NCBI RefSeq assembly: GCF_003336225.1
Contig: NZ_QPID01000012.1
Span: forward strand, 62,001 to 126,000
Direction: 5' to 3'
Length of the DNA stretch: 64,000 nt
Origin: Corallincola holothuriorum
GTDB lineage: Bacteria > Pseudomonadota > Gammaproteobacteria > Enterobacterales > Neiellaceae
How positions within the stretch are numbered: position 1 is the stretch's first letter; each line of letters starts with the position of its first letter. Of this stretch, positions 46,111 to 54,672 are shown one piece after another. The position numbers were made by a program, and so were the translations under genes. Under the pieces are notes generated by a model. It saw nothing but the letters and a program-made list of their open reading frames with translations, was not told the origin of the DNA and did not search any database.

Positions 46111-47595
46111 ATGAAATTTGCTGTCACGAAAACGATAAGACGACTAGTTGTTACATATGTTGGGCTTACATTCCTTGGCTTGAGTTCTCTGGCGAGCGCC
46201 GAGCCTGAAGTCAAAAGCGCCGACGCGTCTGATCCCCAGCTCCAGCAAGGAAGTCTGATCACAGTCACGGGCTCTGGCTTTGGAGAGAAAGAGCAGGCCG
46301 CACCAAAGCTTTACGATAGAGCAGACGTTGCTTGGGAAAACGGTGTGATCAATGAACACCAACGTAACTTTGAAGAAGGGCAGCCAATTCTTCGACGGGA
46401 CGAAGACCCAAATACTATCTGGACAAAAGCAAGTAATTACAGCATGGGCGCAGTGCCTCCTATCATTACAAAAGAAAGAGAACATCGAACACCATACCTA
46501 AATGCGCATTATTATATGCTTGGACCGAAGTCGTACTTAGGTTGGCCTTCAGTCACTAGCGAGGAAAATACCAAACACTACGTGCAAGAAGATCCGGAAG
46601 ACCCTTCTAAAACTGTCGTCCTAGAAAATAAATTCTATTTGTCATGGTGGATGAAAATTCTAGTGCATCCGCACAATTATTATCGATATGTTTTAGAGGA
46701 TAGGCAGGGTGATTTTGAATTAAACGGTGAAGATCTAGTGGGCGAAGAGCTTCGATTGTCAAATGGAAAGTCTGGAAGAATTGTATATATAACATCTGAG
46801 GAAGATGGAAGTGAAATTGCTCATATCGAAATTGATGATGCTTATTACAGCAAAGATTTAGGCTCTACAATTACAGGAAACAACAGTGGCGCCACTGCAA
46901 TACTAAGTGCGCGTGATGAAAACCCTGGGGCCAATAAATTCATCAGAATCTGGGACCATACAAGCGGAAAGTACATGAGATGGTCATGGACTAATTCAGT
47001 ATTAGCTGGCTTAACTAAAAATTCTGAGCCTAACTATGACGGTGCTGTTGGTCGCTGGGTTCATATGGAATATTACCTGGATTTAGATCACCTTAATCTA
47101 AATGTTACTAGAGCCCAAGAAGACTCATTCATTGATCATACAACGGCATTTGGCTGGATCGATAAGAGGCTAATTCATGACGTTACGGTTGATAAAGAAA
47201 ACATTTCCATTCCCGACCCGAGTTATGTCGACGGCATCGAAGACAACACGCAAAACCACCCATACCTTCGCCCAAATATTGGTTTAATAGGATTTGATGG
47301 TAAGGTCCAAACGTATCAGAAGACAGAGATAAGTGAGATATATTTTGATTACACGCCACAGCGAATTATGGTAGGTGATGCACCAGATTGGAATGATGTT
47401 ACACATACTGAAATACAATTTCCTCAAACTTGGTCTGACAAATCCGTGACATTCAATCTTGATCTGGGGAGCTTTGAAAAAGTTACAGGGTCATTATATT
47501 TATACGTCTTTGATAAAGAAAATAGACCTAATCCTAAAGGGATGCGACTTTGTCTCGATTGTAAGGCTAAGCCCAGCCCAGTCGTTATAAACTAG
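46111..47595 (+). CDS. Secreted protein of unknown function inside the EPS locus
   Basis: A 494-residue exported protein that I do not recognise. The ATG has GAGAGGA 4 bases upstream and gives a signal peptide of about 30 residues ending in SLASA. Right after it, LQQGSLITVTGSGFGEKEQ resembles the start of an IPT/TIG immunoglobulin-like fold. The central and C-terminal parts are rich in aromatic beta-strand phrases (FYLSWWMKILVHPHNYYRYV, GRWVHMEYYLDLDHLNLN, ISEIYFDYTPQRIMVGD) reminiscent of concanavalin-A-like jelly rolls. It could bind, cleave or anchor the EPS. Those are guesses from fold impression and position between glycosyltransferase genes. Composition is also AT-rich. Confidence 0.7.
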   Translation: MKFAVTKTIRRLVVTYVGLTFLGLSSLASAEPEVKSADASDPQLQQGSLITVTGSGFGEKEQAAPKLYDRADVAWENGVINEHQRNFEEGQPILRRDEDPNTIWTKASNYSMGAVPPIITKEREHRTPYLNAHYYMLGPKSYLGWPSVTSEENTKHYVQEDPEDPSKTVVLENKFYLSWWMKILVHPHNYYRYVLEDRQGDFELNGEDLVGEELRLSNGKSGRIVYITSEEDGSEIAHIEIDDAYYSKDLGSTITGNNSGATAILSARDENPGANKFIRIWDHTSGKYMRWSWTNSVLAGLTKNSEPNYDGAVGRWVHMEYYLDLDHLNLNVTRAQEDSFIDHTTAFGWIDKRLIHDVTVDKENISIPDPSYVDGIEDNTQNHPYLRPNIGLIGFDGKVQTYQKTEISEIYFDYTPQRIMVGDAPDWNDVTHTEIQFPQTWSDKSVTFNLDLGSFEKVTGSLYLYVFDKENRPNPKGMRLCLDCKAKPSPVVIN

Positions 47596-47657
47596 CTTGT
47601 TTAATATAATTATTATGATTTTTGGCAGCGCTATCGTTGTTTCACAAGGAGTTGTCC

Positions 47658-48536
47658 GTGGCAGTTTCGGTTTCAGTAATCATTCCCGCATACAATAGGG
47701 AGGCATACATTGAAGAAACAATTAACTCTGTACTGTATCAAACATTTCAAAATTTTGAACTAATTGTTGTTGACGATGGAAGTACTGACAATACGCGCAA
47801 CATTTTGGAGTCTTTTGATGATGAAAGAATAAGTATTCTTGAACATCCAGGGCGAGCCAATAAAGGTCAATCGGCTGCGATTAACTTAGGATTGAAACAT
47901 GCAAAGGGTGAGTTTATCGCTATTCTCGATAGTGATGACTATTGGCTCCCAGAAAAGCTAGAAATTCAAGTGGCCTATTTGCAACAGCATAATGATATTG
48001 GCTTAGTGTACGCTAACGGAACAGCTGTCGATCCAAACAGAAATCACCTTTACCCGATATATAACGAAGACCATAGAGAGTGTAGCGATCCCGGAAGAGT
48101 GCTTAAAGATTGTTATTTCTTCGTACCTACCAACTCTTTGGTGAGGAGTGAGGTAATAAGAAAAGTGGGTGAATTTGATGAATCATTACGTGCAGCTCAA
48201 GATCACGACATGGCCATTCGTATTGCCGAAACGACTAAATTAGCATATATAAACACTCCTCTTTTTGCATATCGCCGCCATCCTGAATCGATTAGCAGTA
48301 CGCGCGCTCATATTCGCTGGCAAAATGGTTTCTATATTTTAGATAAAGCAATTAGGCGCTTCAATTATCCCTCTAACATTATTCGAAGCCGGAAAGCTGT
48401 TCTTCATTTTCGTCTTTATCAGTGCCGAAAGAGAAATGGTCAGTTTCTTTCCGCTATTGGTCACCTTTTAACAGCAGGATATTTAGATCCTGCGAGATCT
48501 GTTCGCGTCCTCTGCCGCAAGGAACTAATAACTTAG
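47658..48536 (+). CDS. Family 2 glycosyltransferase
   Basis: A 292-residue GT-A enzyme. The start is a GTG 7 bases after CAAGGA; earlier TTG codons would add residues that do not fit the family. The N-terminus VSVIIPAYNREAYIEETINS, ELIVVDDGSTDNTRNIL, a helix ending SAAINLGLKHAKGEFIAIL and the metal site DSDDYWLPEKLE are classical. DHDMAIRIAE corresponds to the ED-motif region. It adds one sugar of the EPS repeat at the inner face of the membrane; specificity is unknown. Confidence 0.9.
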   Translation: MAVSVSVIIPAYNREAYIEETINSVLYQTFQNFELIVVDDGSTDNTRNILESFDDERISILEHPGRANKGQSAAINLGLKHAKGEFIAILDSDDYWLPEKLEIQVAYLQQHNDIGLVYANGTAVDPNRNHLYPIYNEDHRECSDPGRVLKDCYFFVPTNSLVRSEVIRKVGEFDESLRAAQDHDMAIRIAETTKLAYINTPLFAYRRHPESISSTRAHIRWQNGFYILDKAIRRFNYPSNIIRSRKAVLHFRLYQCRKRNGQFLSAIGHLLTAGYLDPARSVRVLCRKELIT

Positions 48537-48550
48537 GGAAGAATTTAATA

Positions 48551-49648
48551 ATGGATCAGCTCAATATTGCGTATTTAATAGATACGCTGGGCAACCCAAA
48601 CGCAGGGACAGAAGGACAGTTTATTCAATTAGTGCAAGGTATGAAAAATCGGGGGCACAAGATCACCGTTTTTTCTTTGCGTAATAGTAGCTACCTTGCC
48701 AGCGGAGAGCTAGGGGTCACCATTGAGATTTTGAATATCTCCAAAATGGCATCTCCGATAACAGTCCTAAAGCTACTCAAACTTAGTTATAAGCTGAAAA
48801 ATGGAAGGTTCCAAATAGCCCAAACATTTTTTAACGATGTCTCGGTTATTTCGCCACTATTTTTGAGTTTATCGGGCTGTAAAGTAGTCATTTCTCGCAG
48901 AGACATGGGATTTTGGTATAGTAATAACTTATTAAAAATATTGCGATTTAACAGCCGATTTATCGATGCTGTCGCTGTGAACAGTAAGGCAGTTGGTGAC
49001 ATAACCGCCATTAAAGAGCACGTTTCGTCAACGAAGGTTCGAGTGATCTATAACGGATATTCCTTTAGCCAAAGCTCTATGGTAGATGTCAATATCCCAA
49101 AGGGTCCTGTTCTAGGTATTGTGGCTAATATTCGGCCCATCAAGCGTATGCATGATGCGGTTTTAGCATTAGCCAAACTGACACCTTCCATACCCGATTT
49201 ACAGCTAGTCATTGTTGGAGCAGGGGATCCCTCCTCGCTACTAATACAAGCAGAAAAATTAGGAGTCTCACGCAGATTACACTGCGTTGGTGGGCAAGAA
49301 TGTCCACAACACTATATCAATCGCTTTGATATTGCGTTGCTATGCAGTGAATCAGAAGGCTTTTCAAATGCAATTATTGAATACCTTCAATTTGCGAAGC
49401 CCGTTGTGTGTAGTAATACTGGTGGCAATCCGGAAATTGTCAGTCATGGTGTGAATGGCTATTTATATGAAGTTGGTGATGTAGATGCTTTAGCTGAACA
49501 TATTGAACGCCTTCTAAATGATACCGCCCTTCGCCAACGTATGAGCGATTCAGCACGCCAAAGCGTATCAGAAAGGTTTTCTATGCATAAGATGTTAGAA
49601 TCCTATGAAGACCTCTATCATCAGCTGCTAAAAGGGACGTTGCAATAA
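48551..49648 (+). CDS. Family 4 glycosyltransferase
   Basis: A 365-residue GT-B enzyme. The N-terminal domain starts MDQLNIAYLIDTLGNPNAGTE. The C-terminal domain has LGIVANIRPIKRMHDAVLAL, LQLVIVGAGD, and the donor loop SESEGFSNAIIEYLQFAKPVV with GGNPEIVSHGVNGYL. These identify a retaining GT4 family member. It follows the GT2 gene by 14 bases. Its stop codon shares a base with the next ATG (TAATG), so it is coupled to the deacetylase gene. Confidence 0.9.
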   Translation: MDQLNIAYLIDTLGNPNAGTEGQFIQLVQGMKNRGHKITVFSLRNSSYLASGELGVTIEILNISKMASPITVLKLLKLSYKLKNGRFQIAQTFFNDVSVISPLFLSLSGCKVVISRRDMGFWYSNNLLKILRFNSRFIDAVAVNSKAVGDITAIKEHVSSTKVRVIYNGYSFSQSSMVDVNIPKGPVLGIVANIRPIKRMHDAVLALAKLTPSIPDLQLVIVGAGDPSSLLIQAEKLGVSRRLHCVGGQECPQHYINRFDIALLCSESEGFSNAIIEYLQFAKPVVCSNTGGNPEIVSHGVNGYLYEVGDVDALAEHIERLLNDTALRQRMSDSARQSVSERFSMHKMLESYEDLYHQLLKGTLQ

Positions 49649-50694
49649 TGCTGGGGCAACTAAAACGTAGCAAATCCAGAATTGTCCGATTCACTGCAGA
49701 ATTAGGTGGATACCAATTAGCCCGCCTATTGACTAAAAGACAGCCGCGTATTTTGATGTATCATCGCTTTAGTGATACACCAAAACACGGCTTTGTTGAT
49801 TTAGTAACACTACGCCAGCAATTGAGCATTTTAAAACGCGATTTTAACGTTGTTTCGTTAGGTCAGCTTGTTCAGTCGCTAAACGGTGGAGCCCCTCTTC
49901 CTGAGCACGCAATAGTGCTAACCGTTGACGATGGTTATGACGACTTTTATCAGTACGCATATCCAGAATTCAAGGCGCTAGGTATTCCCGTCAGTTTCTT
50001 TGTAACCACCGGCTTTGTCGATGGGAAGACTTGGTTATGGCCAGATATGCTCACCGACCTATTGAAGAATATCGATATTGAGACCGCACACTGGCCGCAG
50101 CACACCCCTCAAAAGATAACAAAGAATATCGCGCAAACTAAAGATCGGAAAAGTACTAGGAAGATACTTAATAGTTACCTGATGCCGCTAAATCTAAGTA
50201 CTAAGTTGGCATGGCTACGTGAAGCGGCAGATTTAAATGCATACCACATCGCAGCCTCGGCACCAGATAATTATGCTCCCGTTAGCTGGGATGGTTTAAG
50301 GGAAATGGCAGAATCTGGCATTGTAGATATCGGTGCCCATACGGTGATGCATCCTACTTTAAGTGGCGAACTGCCATCGCGGGCTTTAGAAGAGATCAAT
50401 CAAAGTAAAGCGCGACTGGAAGTAGAGTTAGGAGCATGTGTGCCTCATTTCTGTTATCCCAACGGTCAACCTGAAGATTTCAATAATGAAACCATAAAAA
50501 TGGTTAAAGCTTCAGAATTTGGCTGCGCTGTATCGGCACATTGTGAATATGTCACGTTGCATGATCTATATGCCCTTCCACGATTTGCAGCTACGACAAA
50601 CCCTTTCCACTTTAAAAAGATAGTATATGGGGTTCAGTGGTTATCTCGGCGTATTTCCCAGCATCGCTATTTCAAGCAGCTAAAGGCCATTTAG
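49648..50694 (+). CDS. Polysaccharide deacetylase (NodB-like)
   Basis: A 348-residue protein with a NodB-homology domain that removes N- or O-acetyl groups from polysaccharide. Motif 1 is VLTVDDGYDDFYQY with the catalytic and metal-binding aspartates, and motif 2 is DIGAHTVMHPTLS with the two histidines. The opening RILMYHRFSDTPKHGF is common in EPS-locus deacetylases. There is no obvious signal peptide, so the site of action is uncertain; some family members are anchored or act at the membrane. Exosortase-A loci usually contain a deacetylase, which supports membership of this system. Confidence 0.88.
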   Translation: MLGQLKRSKSRIVRFTAELGGYQLARLLTKRQPRILMYHRFSDTPKHGFVDLVTLRQQLSILKRDFNVVSLGQLVQSLNGGAPLPEHAIVLTVDDGYDDFYQYAYPEFKALGIPVSFFVTTGFVDGKTWLWPDMLTDLLKNIDIETAHWPQHTPQKITKNIAQTKDRKSTRKILNSYLMPLNLSTKLAWLREAADLNAYHIAASAPDNYAPVSWDGLREMAESGIVDIGAHTVMHPTLSGELPSRALEEINQSKARLEVELGACVPHFCYPNGQPEDFNNETIKMVKASEFGCAVSAHCEYVTLHDLYALPRFAATTNPFHFKKIVYGVQWLSRRISQHRYFKQLKAI

Positions 50695-50699
50695 AAAAG

Positions 50700-52037
50700 A
50701 TGCTTCCGAATAACTCAAACCTTACTGCGCGTATTCAGCAAAGTATAATTTCGCCTCCAGTACCCACTATTTGCTTTTTTTTGTATATGGTTTTTACCAT
50801 AGATTTCTTTATTCGAATATCAGCTCGTATACCCGGGGTAAGTTCAATCCGACCAACCTTAATATTAGTTGGCATTATCTCTCTCCTTCTCGTTTTTAAT
50901 CTTGGCCGACTTAAAGAAAAGTTTCAAACGCCGACAGGGAAAATACTAGGCATTCTATTTGTCTACATAATCATTACAATTCCTTTTGTTAAGTGGCCTG
51001 GCAGCGTTCTTAGAGAAAATATTCCTGATTTTATTAGGGCAATTGTTTTCTTCTACTTTACTCTTTTAATCGTTGATACAAATAACCGACTTCGGTGGTT
51101 CCTATTTATTTTTATTGGGTGTCAAACCTTTCGCGTTCTAGAACCTCTTTACCTCAATCTTACCGAAGGATACTGGGGCAGTAGCACTTATATGGGCGGC
51201 ACCGCCCATAATAGACTTGCTGGCGGACCCTATGATGTTATTAATGGCAACGAATTAGGCTTTGTCATTGTTACATTAGTGCCCTTCCTTCATTATTTTA
51301 TGATTAAAAAAAGCTGGTTCATAAAGCTAATATATTTTTCCCTGCTAGGAATGTTGCTTTGGGCTTTAGTCTTAACCATGAGTCGTGGCGCCTTGATAGC
51401 TTTACTTGTTGTTGCTTGGTTCATTTTTAAAAATTCCACTAGGAAGCCATTACTGATAGTAGTTGCCATCTGTATTTCTATCGGAGGGTGGAGTCAGATG
51501 AGTGATATACAGAAAGATCGCTATTTGTCGCTTACCGGAGCGGATGTTAGAGGGGCGGGGTCTGCTTCAGGCAGAGTGTCAGGCATTGCGGGCGAACTAG
51601 AATTAGCGATGAACTATCCAGCCTTTGGTCATGGCGTTGGTACGACTGCAGAGGCAAAATATCACAAGCTTGGAAGGACACAAGCCTCCCATAGTCTTTA
51701 TGCTGAGCTTATTATTGAAATAGGAATAATAGGTTTTTTCATTTTTATGCGGTTTTTATATGTCATATACATGAACCTGAAACGTATTAAAGAGCTCATT
51801 AAAAAAAGCAGTGAATCTGATGAGTTGGCGGAGAAAATCTCGTTCGAGAAAGACTTAGTACTAGCCATGACGGCATGTTTTTGGATGTATGTTGTTTACA
51901 GCATAAATTACTGGGGCCTATCCGTTTACTATTGGTACTTATTTGGCGGCCTATGTGCTGTTACTACATTATTAATTGAGCGTAAGGCGACTTCTATCGA
52001 CCTTGAGCAGGAAGATAAGGCAAAAGGAACGCTATGA
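50700..52037 (+). CDS. O-antigen ligase/polymerase-like membrane protein (Wzy-like)
   Basis: A 445-residue inner-membrane protein with about 10-12 hydrophobic helices. The ligase/polymerase signature is present in the last third: a periplasmic loop with GVGTTAEAKYHKLGR, then SHSLYAELIIEIGIIGFFIF, which matches the H-x3-L-x3-E-x-G pattern of Wzy_C proteins. It most likely polymerises the EPS repeat unit. The ATG at 50700 lies just after the deacetylase stop; a GTG at 50637 would create a 58-base overlap and is less likely. It lacks the Cys-Arg-His arrangement of an exosortase, so it is not one. Confidence 0.85.
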   Translation: MLPNNSNLTARIQQSIISPPVPTICFFLYMVFTIDFFIRISARIPGVSSIRPTLILVGIISLLLVFNLGRLKEKFQTPTGKILGILFVYIIITIPFVKWPGSVLRENIPDFIRAIVFFYFTLLIVDTNNRLRWFLFIFIGCQTFRVLEPLYLNLTEGYWGSSTYMGGTAHNRLAGGPYDVINGNELGFVIVTLVPFLHYFMIKKSWFIKLIYFSLLGMLLWALVLTMSRGALIALLVVAWFIFKNSTRKPLLIVVAICISIGGWSQMSDIQKDRYLSLTGADVRGAGSASGRVSGIAGELELAMNYPAFGHGVGTTAEAKYHKLGRTQASHSLYAELIIEIGIIGFFIFMRFLYVIYMNLKRIKELIKKSSESDELAEKISFEKDLVLAMTACFWMYVVYSINYWGLSVYYWYLFGGLCAVTTLLIERKATSIDLEQEDKAKGTL

Positions 52038-53161
52038 AAAAATCTGTGCTGTTGATAGTCCGTTGGCCAATCAGTGGGATCCGTAATTACCTTCGTTACG
52101 TTTATCAAACTCCCTACTTTAATGATTACGAGTTTACGATTGTGGCTCCTGACCTTGATTTTTCACGCTATTTTGGTGAATACCTGTCGAGCTCGAGATT
52201 TACCTTAAAGGCCGCTGAAGCAAGCTTAAAAGGCATAGCAAAAGCCACAAGAGCAGTCATGGCGGAAAAGGATTTTGACCTCGTACATTCTCACGGGTTT
52301 ACATCTTCTGTTGCTACAGTTATTCCAGTAACGCTGGCAAAAAAGAAACATATTCTCACCGTGCATGACGTGTTCCAACCAGGACAATTTCACGCCTGGT
52401 ATGCTCCAGCCAAAAAGTGGCTCTTAACCCGTATATTCAGGCAAATGGACCATGTAACGACGGTTAGTAAAGATTGTGCCGAAAACTTATATGAATACTT
52501 ACCGGGCATGAGAGGAGCCCCTGTCACCCCAATATTAAACGGCATCGATACTGAGTATTTTAAGCAATCAACTGCAATCGATTTACAACGCGAATATGAA
52601 CAGTGCCACGGACGTTTTCTGATTGGCTTTATGGGACGCTTTATGTCTCAAAAAGGTTTCAGATATTTAATTGACGCGATTGCTTCACTTTCAAAAGACA
52701 AAACGCTGCCAAGTAAACCTTTGATAGTGGCTTTTGGAAGCGTAAGTGGCTTTGTTAGAGAAGATAGAGCATTAATTGAAGAAAAAGGCCTAAACGAATA
52801 TTTCACCTTTCTTCCATACACGGATGATGTGGGTGGCTCAATGAAGGGGCTTGATATGATTGCCATGCCCTCGCTTTGGGAAGCGTGCGGACTTCTAGCT
52901 ATGGAAGCGCTTTGCGCAGGCGTTCCCATTGTTGCAACCAACTGTGTCGGCCTAAGGGAAGTGCTAAAAGACACTCCCGCATGGCAAGTTGAACCAAGAA
53001 ACGCTGAACAGATTGCCGACGCTATTCGATCGTTGATGCTCAATCCAGAACAACGAACCCGTTTTGAAGCATTCGCTGATATTGCCTGCACGCGCTACAG
53101 CGTTGATAGTGCTGCAAAAGCCCTTGCGGATGTTTACCTCAAAGTAGAATCAAGCAAGTGA
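52034..53161 (+). CDS. Family 4 glycosyltransferase
   Basis: A 375-residue GT-B enzyme that starts within the end of the polymerase gene (ATGA overlap). The N-terminal domain has DLVHSHGFTSSVATVIPVTL and HILTVHDVFQPGQFHAWYAP. The C-terminal domain has LIGFMGRFMSQKGFRYLIDA and the donor loop PSLWEACGLLAMEALCAGVP followed by IVATNCVGLREVL. All are typical of the GT4 family. The next gene, the flippase, begins at an overlapping GTGA, so polymerase, transferase and flippase are translationally linked. Confidence 0.9.
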   Translation: MKKSVLLIVRWPISGIRNYLRYVYQTPYFNDYEFTIVAPDLDFSRYFGEYLSSSRFTLKAAEASLKGIAKATRAVMAEKDFDLVHSHGFTSSVATVIPVTLAKKKHILTVHDVFQPGQFHAWYAPAKKWLLTRIFRQMDHVTTVSKDCAENLYEYLPGMRGAPVTPILNGIDTEYFKQSTAIDLQREYEQCHGRFLIGFMGRFMSQKGFRYLIDAIASLSKDKTLPSKPLIVAFGSVSGFVREDRALIEEKGLNEYFTFLPYTDDVGGSMKGLDMIAMPSLWEACGLLAMEALCAGVPIVATNCVGLREVLKDTPAWQVEPRNAEQIADAIRSLMLNPEQRTRFEAFADIACTRYSVDSAAKALADVYLKVESSK

Positions 53162-54669
53162 AGCGCGTTATACAAAACTCCATGTCAAACGTAGGTATTT
53201 TGCTGATAAAACTATGCATTACCTTTGTGATGACACCGATCGTAGTTCGTAGCTTAGGCAATTACGACTATGGCATATGGGAAATTATCGGCTCTGTACT
53301 GGGATATATGGGGATGCTTGATCTCGGCTTAAAACCGACGATCAGCCGATTTGCTGCCCGATATAATGCCCAAAACGATAAAGAAAACATGGTGACAGTG
53401 TATTCGACATCACTTCTCTTTATGCTGAGTGTTGGCGTCTTCTTGTCCGTCATCTTCTTATTTTGGGCACTGTTTTTTCCTGGCAGCATTGCAGCACCTG
53501 AAAGTGACCATGCACGTTATGCACTGCTGCTCCTCATATTAGGAGCACAACTACTTGTTGTCTTTCCAGGGTATGTTGCAGTTAGCTTTCTTGAGGGGTT
53601 ACAGCATTATCATGTCATGAACAAGGTGATGCTTGTTAACTCTTTGATTGGTGCTGCCGTGATCTATTCTGTCATCACACCAGAGAATGGCCTGATAGCA
53701 CTCGCGCTCATTAATGCTATCGGCACCATGACAAAGTTTTTAATCTACTTTTGGCTTCTGTCTAGGCCTAAATATGGTCAAATCAAGTTTTCACCTAGTC
53801 ATTGTAAGCTTGAAACGCTGAGAGAACTGCTTGGCTTTGGTATTAAGTCATTTATCCAAGGAGCAGCGACGCGCATTAGCCACAATGCTGACAATTTCGT
53901 CATCGCTGCGTTTATGGGGCCGGCAACCATTATTTTCTATGCGTTGCCTGCAAGTTTGATTCGCCATATACGTATGCTCACGATGAGCATAACCCATGCT
54001 TTTTTGCCTCTTTTTAGCGACTTACAAGCTAGAGACGACAATGAAAAAAGCCAACAATATTATCTCACCGCGTCCCGTTACGTGGTGGCTATTGTCTTGA
54101 TGTTAAGCGTATGCAGTGCAGGATTAGGGCCTGACTTTATTTCGGTATGGATTGGACCTGAGTACCGAGAGCCAGCACGATATATACTTTACCTGTTGCT
54201 AGCTAACGTGATGTTACAACTACTAAATCCACTAGCAAGTCGCTATCTTACTGCGTTAGGTGAACACGGTATTTTGGCCAAGCTTGCTGTATGGTCTGCA
54301 TCTATCAGCCTTTGCCTTAGCTTGGTTTTGGTTAATATTTGGGGGTTAGAAGGTGTCGCTCTTGCCGCAGCAATACCAACCGTTTTTATTCAGTGGCGAA
54401 TTTTAGGTAAAACTTGCGAACAACTTGAGCTGTCCCGCTCCAGCTATGTAAGAATGGTTATTTTACCCCATCTATGGCCCGTGTTAGGTGCAGCCGGAAT
54501 GATATATTTCATTCACTCCATTTGGGCATTTGATAGCTTCGCAAACATTGTGATAACAGGGGCCATCGGAAGTGTTGCCTACATCGCCATCATGGTGTGT
54601 TTTTTGCCCAGCCAAGATCGACAAATGATGGTGAATTTGATTAAACGGAAAGTTGTCAACAAGGGATAG
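53158..54669 (+). CDS. Polysaccharide flippase (Wzx/MOP family)
   Basis: A 503-residue membrane protein with about 12-14 helices, of the MOP superfamily that flips undecaprenyl-linked repeat units across the inner membrane. The start KRVIQNSMSNVGILLIKLCI and TPIVVRSLGNYDYGIWEIIGS are typical, as is LGFGIKSFIQGAATRISHNADNFVIA (seen in part as FIQGAATRISHNADNFVIA). It begins with GTG overlapping the stop of the glycosyltransferase gene. Presence of Wzx, Wzy, Wzz-like and Wza-like proteins shows a Wzy-dependent EPS pathway. Confidence 0.9.
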   Translation: MKRVIQNSMSNVGILLIKLCITFVMTPIVVRSLGNYDYGIWEIIGSVLGYMGMLDLGLKPTISRFAARYNAQNDKENMVTVYSTSLLFMLSVGVFLSVIFLFWALFFPGSIAAPESDHARYALLLLILGAQLLVVFPGYVAVSFLEGLQHYHVMNKVMLVNSLIGAAVIYSVITPENGLIALALINAIGTMTKFLIYFWLLSRPKYGQIKFSPSHCKLETLRELLGFGIKSFIQGAATRISHNADNFVIAAFMGPATIIFYALPASLIRHIRMLTMSITHAFLPLFSDLQARDDNEKSQQYYLTASRYVVAIVLMLSVCSAGLGPDFISVWIGPEYREPARYILYLLLANVMLQLLNPLASRYLTALGEHGILAKLAVWSASISLCLSLVLVNIWGLEGVALAAAIPTVFIQWRILGKTCEQLELSRSSYVRMVILPHLWPVLGAAGMIYFIHSIWAFDSFANIVITGAIGSVAYIAIMVCFLPSQDRQMMVNLIKRKVVNKG

Positions 54670-54672
54670 ACA

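Noticed and set aside
50637-52037. The multi-pass membrane protein as a possible exosortase
   Set aside because: It has the periplasmic loop and H-x3-L-x3-E-x-G signature of O-antigen ligases/polymerases and no exosortase-like Cys-Arg-His arrangement.
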